From the NCBI GenBank assembly GCA_035690725.1, contig DASSKF010000217.1, positions 1 to 20,464 of the forward strand: DNA of 20,464 nt, read 5' to 3'. Made by a program: the position numbers and the translations under genes. Positions 17,101 to 19,995 of this stretch are shown here, in pieces. The notes under the pieces were generated by a model. That model did not search any database. It was given only the letters and a program-made list of their open reading frames with translations, and was not told the DNA's origin. Source of the DNA: DASSKF01 sp035690725. GTDB lineage: Bacteria > Actinomycetota > Actinomycetes > Actinomycetales > Dermatophilaceae. Each line of letters begins with the position of its first letter. Position 1 is the stretch's first letter.

Positions 17101-18815
17101 AGGGGCACTGCGTCGAGGTTGAGCCACGACCCGTTGGCCGAGGTGGTGTTCACGGACACCGTCAGGGAGTCCAGGTGCAGGTTGAGGTCCAGGTCGGCGG
17201 GTGCGACGAAGGTCGGTGAGTCCAGCGTGCCGGAGAAGACGTGCCAGGCCTGGACTCCTTCGGGCGCGGTCGTGTCCGTGGAGGTGACGACCGCGAGGGC
17301 GAACCCCGAGAGCGCCCCCGTCACGCCCACCCGGCTCCCGAGGCCCGTCACGCCGACGAAGCCCTGACCGCTGGAGCCACCGATGCGGAGCACGGTGACG
17401 TCCTGGCTCGTGCCCGCGGTGTCGGTCTTCGTGGCGACGTGGAGGGCAGAGGTCTCCCGGCTGAAGTCGTAGTCCCCGCTGACCTGGACGAAGCCGGCCA
17501 CACCCACGGTCAGCTCCCCCGAGCCGTCGGCGACGACTCCACTCACCCCGGAGCCCGTGTCGAAGTGGAACTCGTCGGCAGCGCTGTCGGCACCGGTCAG
17601 GTTCTCCACCCGGGAGAACGTGATGGTGGGCCCACCGGTGATCAGGTAGCTGCCTGCGTCGACGCCGGTGATCGTCCAGACGCCGGGAAGGTCGGGGCTC
17701 ACCAGGGTGTCGGATCCCCCTCCCCCGTCGATGGTGAAGGTGCCGGCGCCGGAGACGGTTCCGACCTGCGTGCCCCCGATTTCGACGGCGTAGTTACCGC
17801 CGCCCTCGTCCACGACGGTGAAGACCTCGTCGGCACCGGTGCCGTCGGCACTCGCCGGTGCGGCGGTCAGCCGCTGGGTCCCACTGTCCGGGGAAGCGGC
17901 CTTCTGGGTCCCGGTGTCCGACGTGGTGGCGGCACTACCGGAGCCAGCTGTCGCCGAATCGGTGGTGTCCGCCGGCGTCGGGTCCGAGTTCGCCCCCGGG
18001 GAGGGCTCCTCGGCCGGGGTCGTGGGGTCCGGGGTCGTGGGTTCCGTGGTCGGTTTCGCGAGGGGCGGGTCAGTCGCATCCGCAGTCGTGTCCGCCGGTT
18101 CGGCCGTGGAGGTGTCCGTGGGCTCCCCTGTCGGTTCAGCGCTCGGTGGTGCCGTCGCGGTGTCCGTGGTCTCCGCGGTCGTGTCTGTCGGTTCGGCGCT
18201 CGGCTCCGTCGTCGCTGCAGCCGTGGGCTCCGCCGTCGGCTCCGGCGCGGTGGTGTCGTCGCTCGCGCTCGTCGCCGGGGGTGGCGTCGCGTACGTCGAC
18301 GGCACCGGGTACGACGTGCCCACGGCCAGGGTCGGTGCCATCAGCCCGGAGGCGGTGTGCGACAGGCCGAGGTAGTGGCCGATCTCGTGGCGCAGCACGG
18401 TGGTCAGGTCCATCGCCGACCAGCCCCACCCGGCGGCGTCGACGTCCACGGTCACGACGGACCCGGCTTGTACCCCGAGCTCCAGGCCGGGAAGGTCAGC
18501 GCTCGTGAACGTCAGCGCGGACAGGTCTTCCGAGGGGCGCACGGCCTGCCAGTCCGAGGTGGCCTGGTTCGCCGCCGCCGTCAGCCGGCTCGTGATCAAA
18601 GCACTTCCGGGGCTCACCGGGTTCTGCGGTGCGGCGGCCGCCGAGAGCTCGTGCGTGACCTGGGTCGTGGGTCGACCGAGGACGGACGCGACACTGCTCG
18701 TCATCCACGCAAGTGCCAGCACGGCGACGAGCGCGGCAGCAACGGCGTGCCTCGGCTCGGTCTCCCGGCGGTGTACGGCCTGTCCGGGCGGCGCAGATGC
18801 TGTGTCCCCCAGCAA
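2139..18815 (-). CDS. Giant secreted metzincin/RTX multi-repeat protein
   Basis: An unbroken frame encodes about 5,558 residues from TTG at 18815 (5,568 if the GTG at 18845 is used). TTG is preferred because AAGGAGG lies 4 nt upstream of it, while GTG 18845 has no SD. Residue numbers count from the TTG. Order: export segment 24-47; metzincin domain 50-165 with HEIGHYLGLSH at 143-153 and Met159; Thr/Pro-rich linker 172-325; beta domain 326-435; ten modules of about 240 residues at 435-2,610; amphipathic beta region 2,620-2,950; RTX nonamers 3,055-3,130; GADxFxV/GLGM repeats 3,180-4,560; main RTX array 4,560-5,320; conserved insert 5,320-5,420; beta-sandwich-like tail 5,465-5,558. The composition is acidic and Lys-poor, and cysteines occur only as close pairs. 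RTX repeats bind calcium in known families; adhesion, matrix or protease function here is inferred. There is no LPXTG signal, SLH or LysM domain. Confidence 0.93.
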   Translation of the reverse strand: MLGDTASAPPGQAVHRRETEPRHAVAAALVAVLALAWMTSSVASVLGRPTTQVTHELSAAAAPQNPVSPGSALITSRLTAAANQATSDWQAVRPSEDLSALTFTSADLPGLELGVQAGSVVTVDVDAAGWGWSAMDLTTVLRHEIGHYLGLSHTASGLMAPTLAVGTSYPVPSTYATPPPATSASDDTTAPEPTAEPTAAATTEPSAEPTDTTAETTDTATAPPSAEPTGEPTDTSTAEPADTTADATDPPLAKPTTEPTTPDPTTPAEEPSPGANSDPTPADTTDSATAGSGSAATTSDTGTQKAASPDSGTQRLTAAPASADGTGADEVFTVVDEGGGNYAVEIGGTQVGTVSGAGTFTIDGGGGSDTLVSPDLPGVWTITGVDAGSYLITGGPTITFSRVENLTGADSAADEFHFDTGSGVSGVVADGSGELTVGVAGFVQVSGDYDFSRETSALHVATKTDTAGTSQDVTVLRIGGSSGQGFVGVTGLGSRVGVTGALSGFALAVVTSTDTTAPEGVQAWHVFSGTLDSPTFVAPADLDLNLHLDSLTVSVNTTSANGSWLNLDAVPLSVPTGAGTPIVLDFPGSLVSASAPVLLDLDGFLHVSGDVTLTKGGVRSVDVDTSLEGVDEADIPAALKDEATVPVKGSDDEAGGELARSDDFGKVWNLQVSTLQLAFTDANVFVGNGFGIDDANGNGLLDGTHEIASGAVGLFGGGVNLALLVLTPLGGMPLKKRFIGLVGKAQSVELIGIDGLTLSVHELAIEANTGPHIVQGAPSAAVDWVSSFPDPDTTDDSSGPGGTDPTPEGYHVFIGGTDPPELYVDSTGPVLGVSAEQVVLTVSEFVHLSGSFSLTQGTRRLVDVSTDGLDDPAAIVDAIGNTVTQAPDDDTELATTDDATTIWNLPVDTLLIGLGDADVFVGYSPGGFAGGQPSTDAVGLYATGIDVGLVLATAVHRGDAVDDLPAFLALRATIASLTPLGLPDGLDLHASGIELDVNRGGRVGSDTTSRAWIDWAGSFPAAGDGEPGLSVPSPSGSVLVDFTDAAIGIKADLVVVGISQFVYLAGGFSFELGGEETVALDVSGLTNTEWTTLKSKVSASSSDVTVGDTGRMLLDVPVSTILVGISDASVFVGYNPGTYGPNGTSFEVGGDQLLDRNDLSDGAFGLLASDIDAGFVLAKVKGSPLTGVKFASLFAMKARIAALDPVGLPEGFTLTASGIVLSVNSGGAVTLNGTPRDGSTATIDWVASFPGDDGGGTAAGLAVPTGTTAAPVYLDFDTSVVGISATRVLLNIDDFLYIAGGFAFTQGQVEYVDVDVTDLPGARSLATRINTANRSHCTVAGTPEDPGDEQLCATRNGSTIWNLPVVTTMIGITHASVFAGDNNGEPIPAVGSGDGGALTEDDLSSEAIGLLATDIRIAAVFASAEPTIVDGYGFSTFFAITATVGHLVPLGLPDELMIEVTGANVSVNGGGAVRTGVTNTSPGTKVTGSKAVVDWEASFPAEGTTPAGLRVETGEGSSPIHVDLHGSMIGISATRVVVAISDFVYLSGGFSFVKGQTEHVDVDTSGLLDGALLAGKINADNATVCGLGQDTDPGGTTLCATPNASTIWNVPVVTTMFGISDAALFVGYNPDAAGTEGTSFGDRAASCDTPDKDDQGVRLCDLSDGAIGLLANGIDVGLVFASVDPPVGMTVLRGLPRFWAIKASIGYLTPVGLPDTLVLTFEDIGLSVNKGGAFGAGTAWVDWAASFPADDTTDPTTPVGLEVPTGLGNPAVQIDFDDPVIAVSAGRVVIAISGFVFITGGFEFQQGGIETVSVLTGLDRFSDTGACTQLGLAATKAAAGGVSLSEDCSVLSGVQVQTIELGISDASIFVGYDPMPEGGTFDLDRGEVLTPDDIHEGAVGFLAGGINIGFVLAKLVPGALTRQLGKTPTFYTVKASVAHLALLGIPELVLRAQDATVEVNAGSKWTAAPAAKTGAAIDWTSVDGGSLSVATGGGNDPVTIDFDSYLIGGGVSHFVLSISDFVYLSGSFYFEYGPTHVMPLTHGLVDTDVLADLGLPTDLFGESFGAPCPEGVEDGTLCVKLRFLTLGAKDVHAFVGDGPYWFTDDDGAFIHTVDGAAPSDSNTCDPQTYAGQGTCEVAVNPDAVGLVIDDVDFALALMKPVNRANPMKFIALKASATQVALVGIDGLTASAQNINIELNISTPTVEGIPVLPVVDFESYGQLHPDDEGDPQYVQVKVGAPPGPGEQADAKTFRFDSVLIRAQGTLRLDVFGVLAVRGSIALVLGPTADVTLIGSATGDGTVADLTTMTLGGSHLMGFIGYDGPQWQLDENGNVIYTEHVAGEDQGTRCDPKTYAGTATCAVAINPDAVGFAITDLNLGVFIGTKVSVEQPAVYVAGNISVASFGVVGVDGFTALGTLALLLNLGLAIGQTTSLRGIDFSKSFTYDPDGEQEEAPSTGEANQCDEKGETSTADDPDCDDEPGYAVPTGDPENPIVLDFSETFVRAQLAGVLGIGDLVQALGVFSLEIGPEGLDVLVDAQLLVGPDMVENPDQGMVEGNHATRLTGDNEPLLQIGALGVLIINADGVAADLDVDLGFNIPGLSLEAAARLLFNTTGEVQQLEVPDRLFDFINAQANNGSDLAQNLLDRLVRCTDDATERRCYAVGSTAPDLTDQSTLDALLHDPTGTIKTIGDPGAYVVAVIEGKFSFLDFASGRGLAGIGISSGAFQLVFSLDFDIGIDGAGLQFSTSGEVELVDEGFSLDVGISLDADVTSLFHLDASGSLSIKTYGADAHFTLDLDGRLDILEIFTVDGSLFVHVQGGGWTVSVTAGGHFGPVDIDGKGTINSDGTFDLRFSAGFQLGPDVVHVSASIDLHIYMENTTAAGDTCNADFDEGCGVANGGNLAFGFFLGGGAHACALGVCVGVDIGVKLHGLLSGNPDKPSSLQVTIKACVDLLFDDACADIDVATIRLPGTIFTEPPPLLAEQVGDTLVLNVGDRGDRRNEQPDATVEDYQLVQLGQAADGSYTIQVIAFGRAEIFSGVTRVRGDFGSDDDSLLVRSGAFPVEADGGEGDDTLTSSASGAVDFDGGSGDDTLIGSSSVDSLAGGTGDDYLEGRAGTDTLVGGPDPVADGQSDDDIFYSSISDAFGESPTAGAGSDTMEIRGTAGADEFAVSTRDGLLVVSYTGADLSGELDLDAFEHVILRAGVGSDAFTVQGDLAAVGLQDLTLGLTELNALTEADTVTLTLTGAADAVRLTGGSTSQVLSLARGGGLATISYPAPTGGEVALTTVTWASGSVLRLVGTSAADADLFSVQALAGDDTVSVRGNSANTTIAAGAGDDRVSVGSNATSAGNSGGTLGGIDATLVVTGGAGSDVLSVDDTGDAGNSTGSLTRTSVTGLGMYADGISYVGIETLTIGLGTGADAFTIASTSSATTTTLSAHAGADTVGVQSLAGPTTVDLGRGADRITIGTLAPDTGGTLDRIAALLQVRGGDGSDTLTADDTGNASGGIGYLTSEEIAGLGMDIDPAHDPAAPAWSITVRNATGGDFRLRVDGTWTPAMAFDATAARVQDAVNDVLGAGAVTVSRSRADRGAGTTYLIRFRGMLTGAPPVLVVDFSGLDGQDATATLRTMSDGRISYDGIEILTIDLGSGEDLLDVDSTGATSTIAGGAGDDVLTVDTVADPTTVAGGAGADEVTVNALPDHPTTGNGLAARLTIDGGTGSDTVTVETFGNGDSRIDVTDTATGGDQNRLIVNGTGDDDTFLFRSGLVALLHQPVPAGQGQIQRGFAAAERVTYGAAMTAGLLVSGSTGDDLFALDDNSTATTIDGGAGADTVQVGQMYGDTVTFDGEFTPELTDTTHGMLTNGVSFEATVRGGEDDDTFFVFRNLAELHLFGDDGDDTFVIRTWRNEDEQSSVDGGAGADTYRYVQNAPVVIDGGDGFDTLVVIGTEADDTFVVTADSVTGAGRVVEFTGLEQVDVDGAAGNDTFIVVSTPAGVVVHVYGGLGSDTTIVGAVTDVVPGSTKTTDLLDGPLYVSGGDDPNGALTIIPAPVMLPRETSAPLVTTPNAAYDVIEAHQVDRLVVDDSDQTADTTGRLTGSQITGLGTSDDLVLDGRTIDGGITYDQVEALEIRLGSGADTFTVLGTHHGTTRILGNDGSDVVAVDEVSGHTAVSGGSGDDSFAVATGRVSGLEALLLLDGGVGTDTVGVDNRDATADQLATLTRHTLTGMGMVARSGLDRLYSVTVHQPAGTFTITLRGYGTVTLDVGATAGEMRSALQGLLFPDATSCGKATGGSTPGQDSRCAQSVFVWRHGQTYLVGFVGEVAGDAAPALTSSQTDLLRVDGIDYAGLERLDLAMGSGDDGVNVRGTTAESGIDTGAGDDLVFVSDSADLGNDPDALDAVDLGGLHAALAAADADVQALFAAILHGSLTIDDLTWTGSLDLVTGALHIDTGAGSNTLAVSDRSDADADRDITLTDAAITGLAPASITYTSTGGELAGQGRWTRVADSGLFGRGISVFLGSGGDRGTIASVRGGALPSDGFGATVTTVYAGAGSDTLTIAADAPRTGRARLVVLGQRGDDTLRADPAARQPLVLLGGPGADTLAGGSAPDEVFGDTGRVYHLAPGTSTAYDVVLGGAPVGTHLDDPRTGEPVLGDGDFLTVDVLRTAATGVGAADSLSGGGGNDLLLGGDGADTLHGNVGNDLAFGDYGWAGGSPGGYVDAATLPMSMPLEQHPFAFVSVDTADSHGGADAMHGDAGADILLGQQSGDTMSGGAGDDDLIGGHNVAGGPDGADTINGGAGADVIAGDNATVLRTGSTRTPLVRHLRGATLYVLDGEAGSFYTGTSLAAGPQPNPTDTETRLVRILDHTATTDPARYGDDAVEAGRGDDMVFGGLGDDTIRAGAGRDYVEAGGGDDSIHGGPGQDDLIGGSSDLFGLTDPAQRPDGSDTVYGGDGSGAVREDPGASGAAGHAADADVIVGDNGAIIAVVGDRGAFLSFTYDTSGAVIPRVVVLLDYSPAGEDASHWLVTDDPAAPTRAPGTGTNTGGPDFLHGEAGDDVIHGATGDDALFGDGQDDDLYGEAGQDWISGGTGTDGVVGDDGLVLTSRNGSTEPLSGVTTPTWQQRIKGNGPHHSAVVNVTGTLLKAVDLEPFGLGYDDVLYGGRGDDFLHGGEGNDAISGDEALPGYYVDDPWALLARYYDLDNLLGFGVDDPEKFLYYVPDDPRTLVRVCADTAHTDCLPFLVTNDPGEPDGADAVFGDGGNDWISGGTGADHLYGGWGNDLLGADDDLTSDTLNRSPDTPPSGQSYADYAFGGAGRDVLIANTMADRLIDWTGEFNSYLVPFKRYGAPTVWRAASPGVVRFLYALAAADGADQTRGTDHDSRHGEPFGELGLVTHRDAAWGDQHGAPDDPQPGNLGGATTVGSGPYQTFVNPTVVGTAEQPALQAPAGTRSGGTGSTSDGSSATATAGVAEVDLQRKNKVWTTLTVTLARPVLEDTTATVRVVDASGTSVAHVTLTVAAGDVRASTRLRLRSPAGTASRAMWQPSRDPTDSGLLLVRRVA
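2560..2860 (-). other. Conserved non-RTX block after the RTX array
   Basis: Residues of about 5,320-5,420 leave the RTX pattern: RLIDWTGEFNSYLVPF, then a TVWRAASPGVVRFLYAL segment, DGADQTRG, RHGEPFGELGLV, AWGDQHGAPDDPQPGN. It is rich in aromatic and charged residues. I recall a near-collinear block in giant RTX proteins of other bacteria, which suggests a conserved function such as capping or ligand binding. That comparison is from memory, not a search. Confidence 0.55.
2860..5130 (-). repeat. Main C-terminal RTX calcium-binding array
   Basis: Residues of about 4,560-5,320 hold dense nonamer runs such as LSGGGGNDLLLGGDGADTL, MSGGAGDDDLIGG, INGGAGADVIAGDN, VFGGLGDDTIRAGAGRDYV, LHGEAGDDVIHGATGDDAL, LYGGRGDDFLHGGEGNDAI and ISGGTGADHLYGGWGNDLL. 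Conserved inserts interrupt them: IIGGSSDLFGL-like (here LIGGSSDLFGL), VIVGDNGAI and VVNVTGTLLKAVDLEPF. These inserts match blocks I recall in other giant RTX proteins. Known RTX nonamers bind calcium and fold outside the cell. Confidence 0.9.
5140..9300 (-). repeat. GADxFxV / LTxxxxxGLGM beta repeats with two ATAAxVQ inserts
   Basis: Residues of about 3,180-4,560 alternate RTX-like lines (GGAGDDVLTV, GGAGADTV) with a recurring unit: VDDTGD, then 6-10 residues, then LTRTSVTGLGM, then GISYVGIETLTIGLG, then GADAFTI. Clear copies of the LT...GLGM part lie near 8,650, 8,290, 6,540 and 6,150, with a weaker one near 5,400. ISYDGIE-type lines recur near 7,900 and 5,780. Two different beta modules are inserted at about 7,960-8,225 and 5,805-6,115 (FRLRVDGTW...ATAARVQDAV and FTITLRGYGTVTLDVGATA), a pattern I recall as GTFxLxxxG..ATAAxVQxAL units in other giant proteins. 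Confidence 0.75.
9420..9650 (-). repeat. First RTX nonamer cluster
   Basis: Consecutive calcium-binding nonamers read GGEGDDTL, GGSGDDTLIG, LAGGTGDDYLEG and RAGTDTLVGG at residues of about 3,055-3,130. They match the GGxGxDxUx consensus of hemolysin-type repeats, which fold into a calcium-loaded parallel beta-roll. Confidence 0.85.
9970..10960 (-). repeat. Amphipathic beta-rich region (possible beta-solenoid)
   Basis: Residues of about 2,620-2,950 alternate polar and hydrophobic positions in successive strands of 8-12 residues with Gly/Asp turns, for example FSLDFDIGIDGAGLQF, LHLDASGSLSIKTYG, FTLDLDGRLDIL and VDIDGKGTINSDGTFDLRF. It follows the tenth module and precedes the first RTX cluster. 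The strand pattern is visible; the solenoid fold is inferred. Confidence 0.55.
11000..17510 (-). repeat. Ten tandem ~240-residue modules in the giant protein
   Basis: The hallmark (I/V)S(D/x)FVYLSGGFxF and its variants begins at residues 439, 601, 842, 1058, 1292, 1540, 1792, 2018, 2269 and 2512 (codon starts 17501, 17015, 16292, 15644, 14942, 14198, 13442, 12764, 12011 and 11282). Spacing is 216-252 residues after the shorter first copy. A central copy reads: LDF..IGISATRVV, ISDFVYLSGGF, VDVDTSGL, TIWNLPVVTTM, IGISDASVFVGYNP, an Asp-rich insert, LSDGAIGLLATGIDVG, FAIKASIxxLxPVGLPD, LSVNxGGA, then WIDWAASFP and a GLxVPTG spacer. Copies 4-6 are the most alike; 1, 9 and 10 are the most diverged. 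I cannot assign a named domain. Confidence 0.88.
17843..18302 (-). repeat. Thr/Pro/Ala/Glu/Asp-rich linker with short internal repeats
   Basis: Residues 172-325 are low-complexity, built from PSAEPT, TAEPT, EPTDT and TTPDPTTP-like units, and are presumably extended and disordered. They separate the protease-like domain from the repeat body. At the DNA level an 18-bp unit (TGTCGGTTCRGCGCTCGG on the plus strand) occurs at 18129-18146 and 18186-18203 with one mismatch, 57 bp (19 codons) apart. Confidence 0.8.
18320..18668 (-). other. Minimal metzincin (matrixin-like) domain in the giant protein
   Basis: Residues 143-153 (18357-18389) read HEIGHYLGLSH, matching HExxHxxGxxH: zinc ligands H143, H147 and H153, catalytic base E144, turn glycine G150. 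Six residues later TASGLMAP supplies the Met-turn (M159). The preceding VDVDAAGWGWSAMDL resembles the DxDAAGxGW...MDL lead-in I recall from metzincin-like modules of giant bacterial surface proteins. At about 115 residues the domain is shorter than typical matrixin catalytic domains (about 160). No cysteine-switch prodomain is possible, because the first cysteine comes near residue 1,336. Confidence 0.75.
18675..18746 (-). other. Export segment (signal peptide or signal anchor) of the giant protein
   Basis: Residues 24-47 (AVAAALVAVLALAW followed by MTSSVASVLG) form one hydrophobic helix after a basic n-region (HRRETEPRH). A possible signal-peptidase site lies at SVA/S or VAS/V. Without a clean AxA site, retention as a membrane anchor is also possible. 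Confidence 0.75.
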
Positions 18816-18826
18816 TGCTCCTCCTT
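18816..18826 (-). promoter_or_regulatory. Strong Shine-Dalgarno deciding a TTG start
   Basis: On the minus strand AAGGAGG (18826-18820) is followed by AGCA and then TTG at 18815-18813. This is the best SD in the region and lies inside the longer frame that opens at GTG 18845, which lacks its own SD. CTG at 18812 lies 7 nt from the SD and is a less usual alternative start. Confidence 0.6.
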
Positions 18827-18845
18827 CCCGGTCCTGGCGCACCAC

Positions 18846-19516
18846 CGGGCCGCATGCGCTGCGCTGCCCATCGGAGGACCGCTAGAAGCACACGGATCCC
18901 GGCGTACGCTGAGCGGGTAGTCAGACAGCTTCGCGAGCCAGTTCCGCTTGACGCTGCCAGCCCGACGACCGCTCTCGGTTGTCGTTGGAGACGTACCGTT
19001 CCCGATCTCCGTGACTCTGCTCCAGCCGAACAACCCCGACATCCACCGAACGGCCACAAGAAGCAGACGCTCGACCGATACCACTGCGGGACGAAGGGGC
19101 GTACACTCTCGCGGCTCGGCCACGCCTGCCAACGGAGCACCCGTCCGTACGTAGTTCCGGGCTGGAGTGCTCTACGACAACGGCTCTGGTCCCCGTGGCT
19201 CACAAGCTCGGGCCGTGCGACCGTCCGCCGCCGGCTCCGACCGGGTCGTTCCAACACGAGCCGATGTACTTGGCGCCCAGACGTTCGCGCAGCATCAGAT
19301 GCGCTGCAGGAATGGTCATGGGAAGGGTCTGCGGGGCGACGCTGCGGCACCGACGGCCAAGGCATGGGGAGGGACTCACCCAGTTGAGCCGATGTGCCTC
19401 AACCGTTGCCTCTCGCCTTCCCGCAACGATGGTCAACGGTGGCGACGCACCCACCTGCGGCGAGGGACACTGTGGCGGGTTCGCTCCGGAGCACCGCCTG
19501 TGCTAGTGGCGTGGAG
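18846..19516. other. Long intergenic stretch with no supported gene
   Basis: No frame here reads like a protein, and the GC content appears lower than in the flanking genes. It must hold the promoter and leader of the giant gene, but I could not find a convincing -35/-10 pair. GGAAC motifs on the minus strand (18945-18941 and near 18998 and 19155) lack a partner at a normal spacing. No tRNA or riboswitch structure was recognised. Confidence 0.5.
19474..19498 (-). terminator. Weak hairpin after the membrane-protein gene
   Basis: The outer arms GGCGG (19474-19478) and CCGCC (19494-19498) enclose the palindrome GCTCCGGAGC. It begins 18 nt past the stop of the minus-strand membrane protein. No U-tract and an uneven internal loop make it a weak candidate. 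Confidence 0.25.
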
Positions 19517-19987
19517 TCAGGTCGGGCTGACGGTGGTGCGGTCGTGCAGCGGTATCCAGCCCAGCCGGGCGGTGCGACTGGCCCGGGTCAGGGACGCGGC
19601 AGCGCAGCAGATGAAGACCGCTTCGAGGAACAGCGATGACAGGCCGAGGTAGCTCTCGGTCGATCCGGTCCAGCCTTCGTGGTAGCCGCCGGGTAGTCCG
19701 GTGGTGCGGGACAGGACGAACAGGATGAACTCGGCCCCACAGATCAGGGATCCTCCGGTCCAGGCCAGGGTGCGCGGGGTGTCGAGCTCCGATCCGAGGC
19801 CGGTCATCACCGCGCCCAGCAGCGCGGACCCGATGATGAACAGCACCCCGATGTAGGTCATCTCGGCGAGGTGGTCGCCCGCCATCGCCAGGTGGATGCC
19901 CAGGTTGGCGAAGGTCACGCCCACGGCAATCCAGCGGATGGTGGCGTGGGTGGGCCTGGTGCTGATGGTGCTGGCCGGCTCATTCAT
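19517..19987 (-). CDS. Four-helix integral membrane protein of unknown function
   Basis: This 156-residue protein has four predicted membrane helices at about 19-36, 44-64, 72-92 and 115-135. A short cytoplasmic-type N-terminus precedes them, and a loop rich in Gly and aromatic residues (GLPGGYHEGWTGS) lies between helices 3 and 4. Helix 1 ends in GIHLAMAGDHLAEMTYIGVLF, a two-histidine pattern I recall from small uncharacterised actinobacterial membrane proteins. Helix 3 has one cysteine and helix 4 has an adjacent pair (FICCAA). The ATG at 19987 has only a distant, weak SD (AAGGAT about 12 nt upstream). It shares the giant gene's orientation but is separated from it by about 700 bp, so co-transcription is doubtful. 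Possible metal or redox function from the His/Cys residues is speculation. Confidence 0.82.
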   Translation of the reverse strand: MNEPASTISTRPTHATIRWIAVGVTFANLGIHLAMAGDHLAEMTYIGVLFIIGSALLGAVMTGLGSELDTPRTLAWTGGSLICGAEFILFVLSRTTGLPGGYHEGWTGSTESYLGLSSLFLEAVFICCAAASLTRASRTARLGWIPLHDRTTVSPT

Positions 19988-19995
19988 GGATGTTC

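Noticed and set aside
17241..18920. 559-codon plus-strand open frame over the N-terminal part of the giant gene
   Set aside because: Gly/Arg-rich translation opposite the linker and metzincin domain; no protein-like features.
18941..18945. GGAAC on the minus strand as an ECF -35 for the giant gene
   Set aside because: No CGTC/CGTT or GTC element occurs at 16-18 nt; the nearest GTCT is too close.
19195..19506. 103-codon plus-strand frame in the intergenic stretch (also an 84-codon minus frame at 19200-19454)
   Set aside because: No SD, no domain or membrane segment, and composition unlike the neighbouring genes; probably chance frames.
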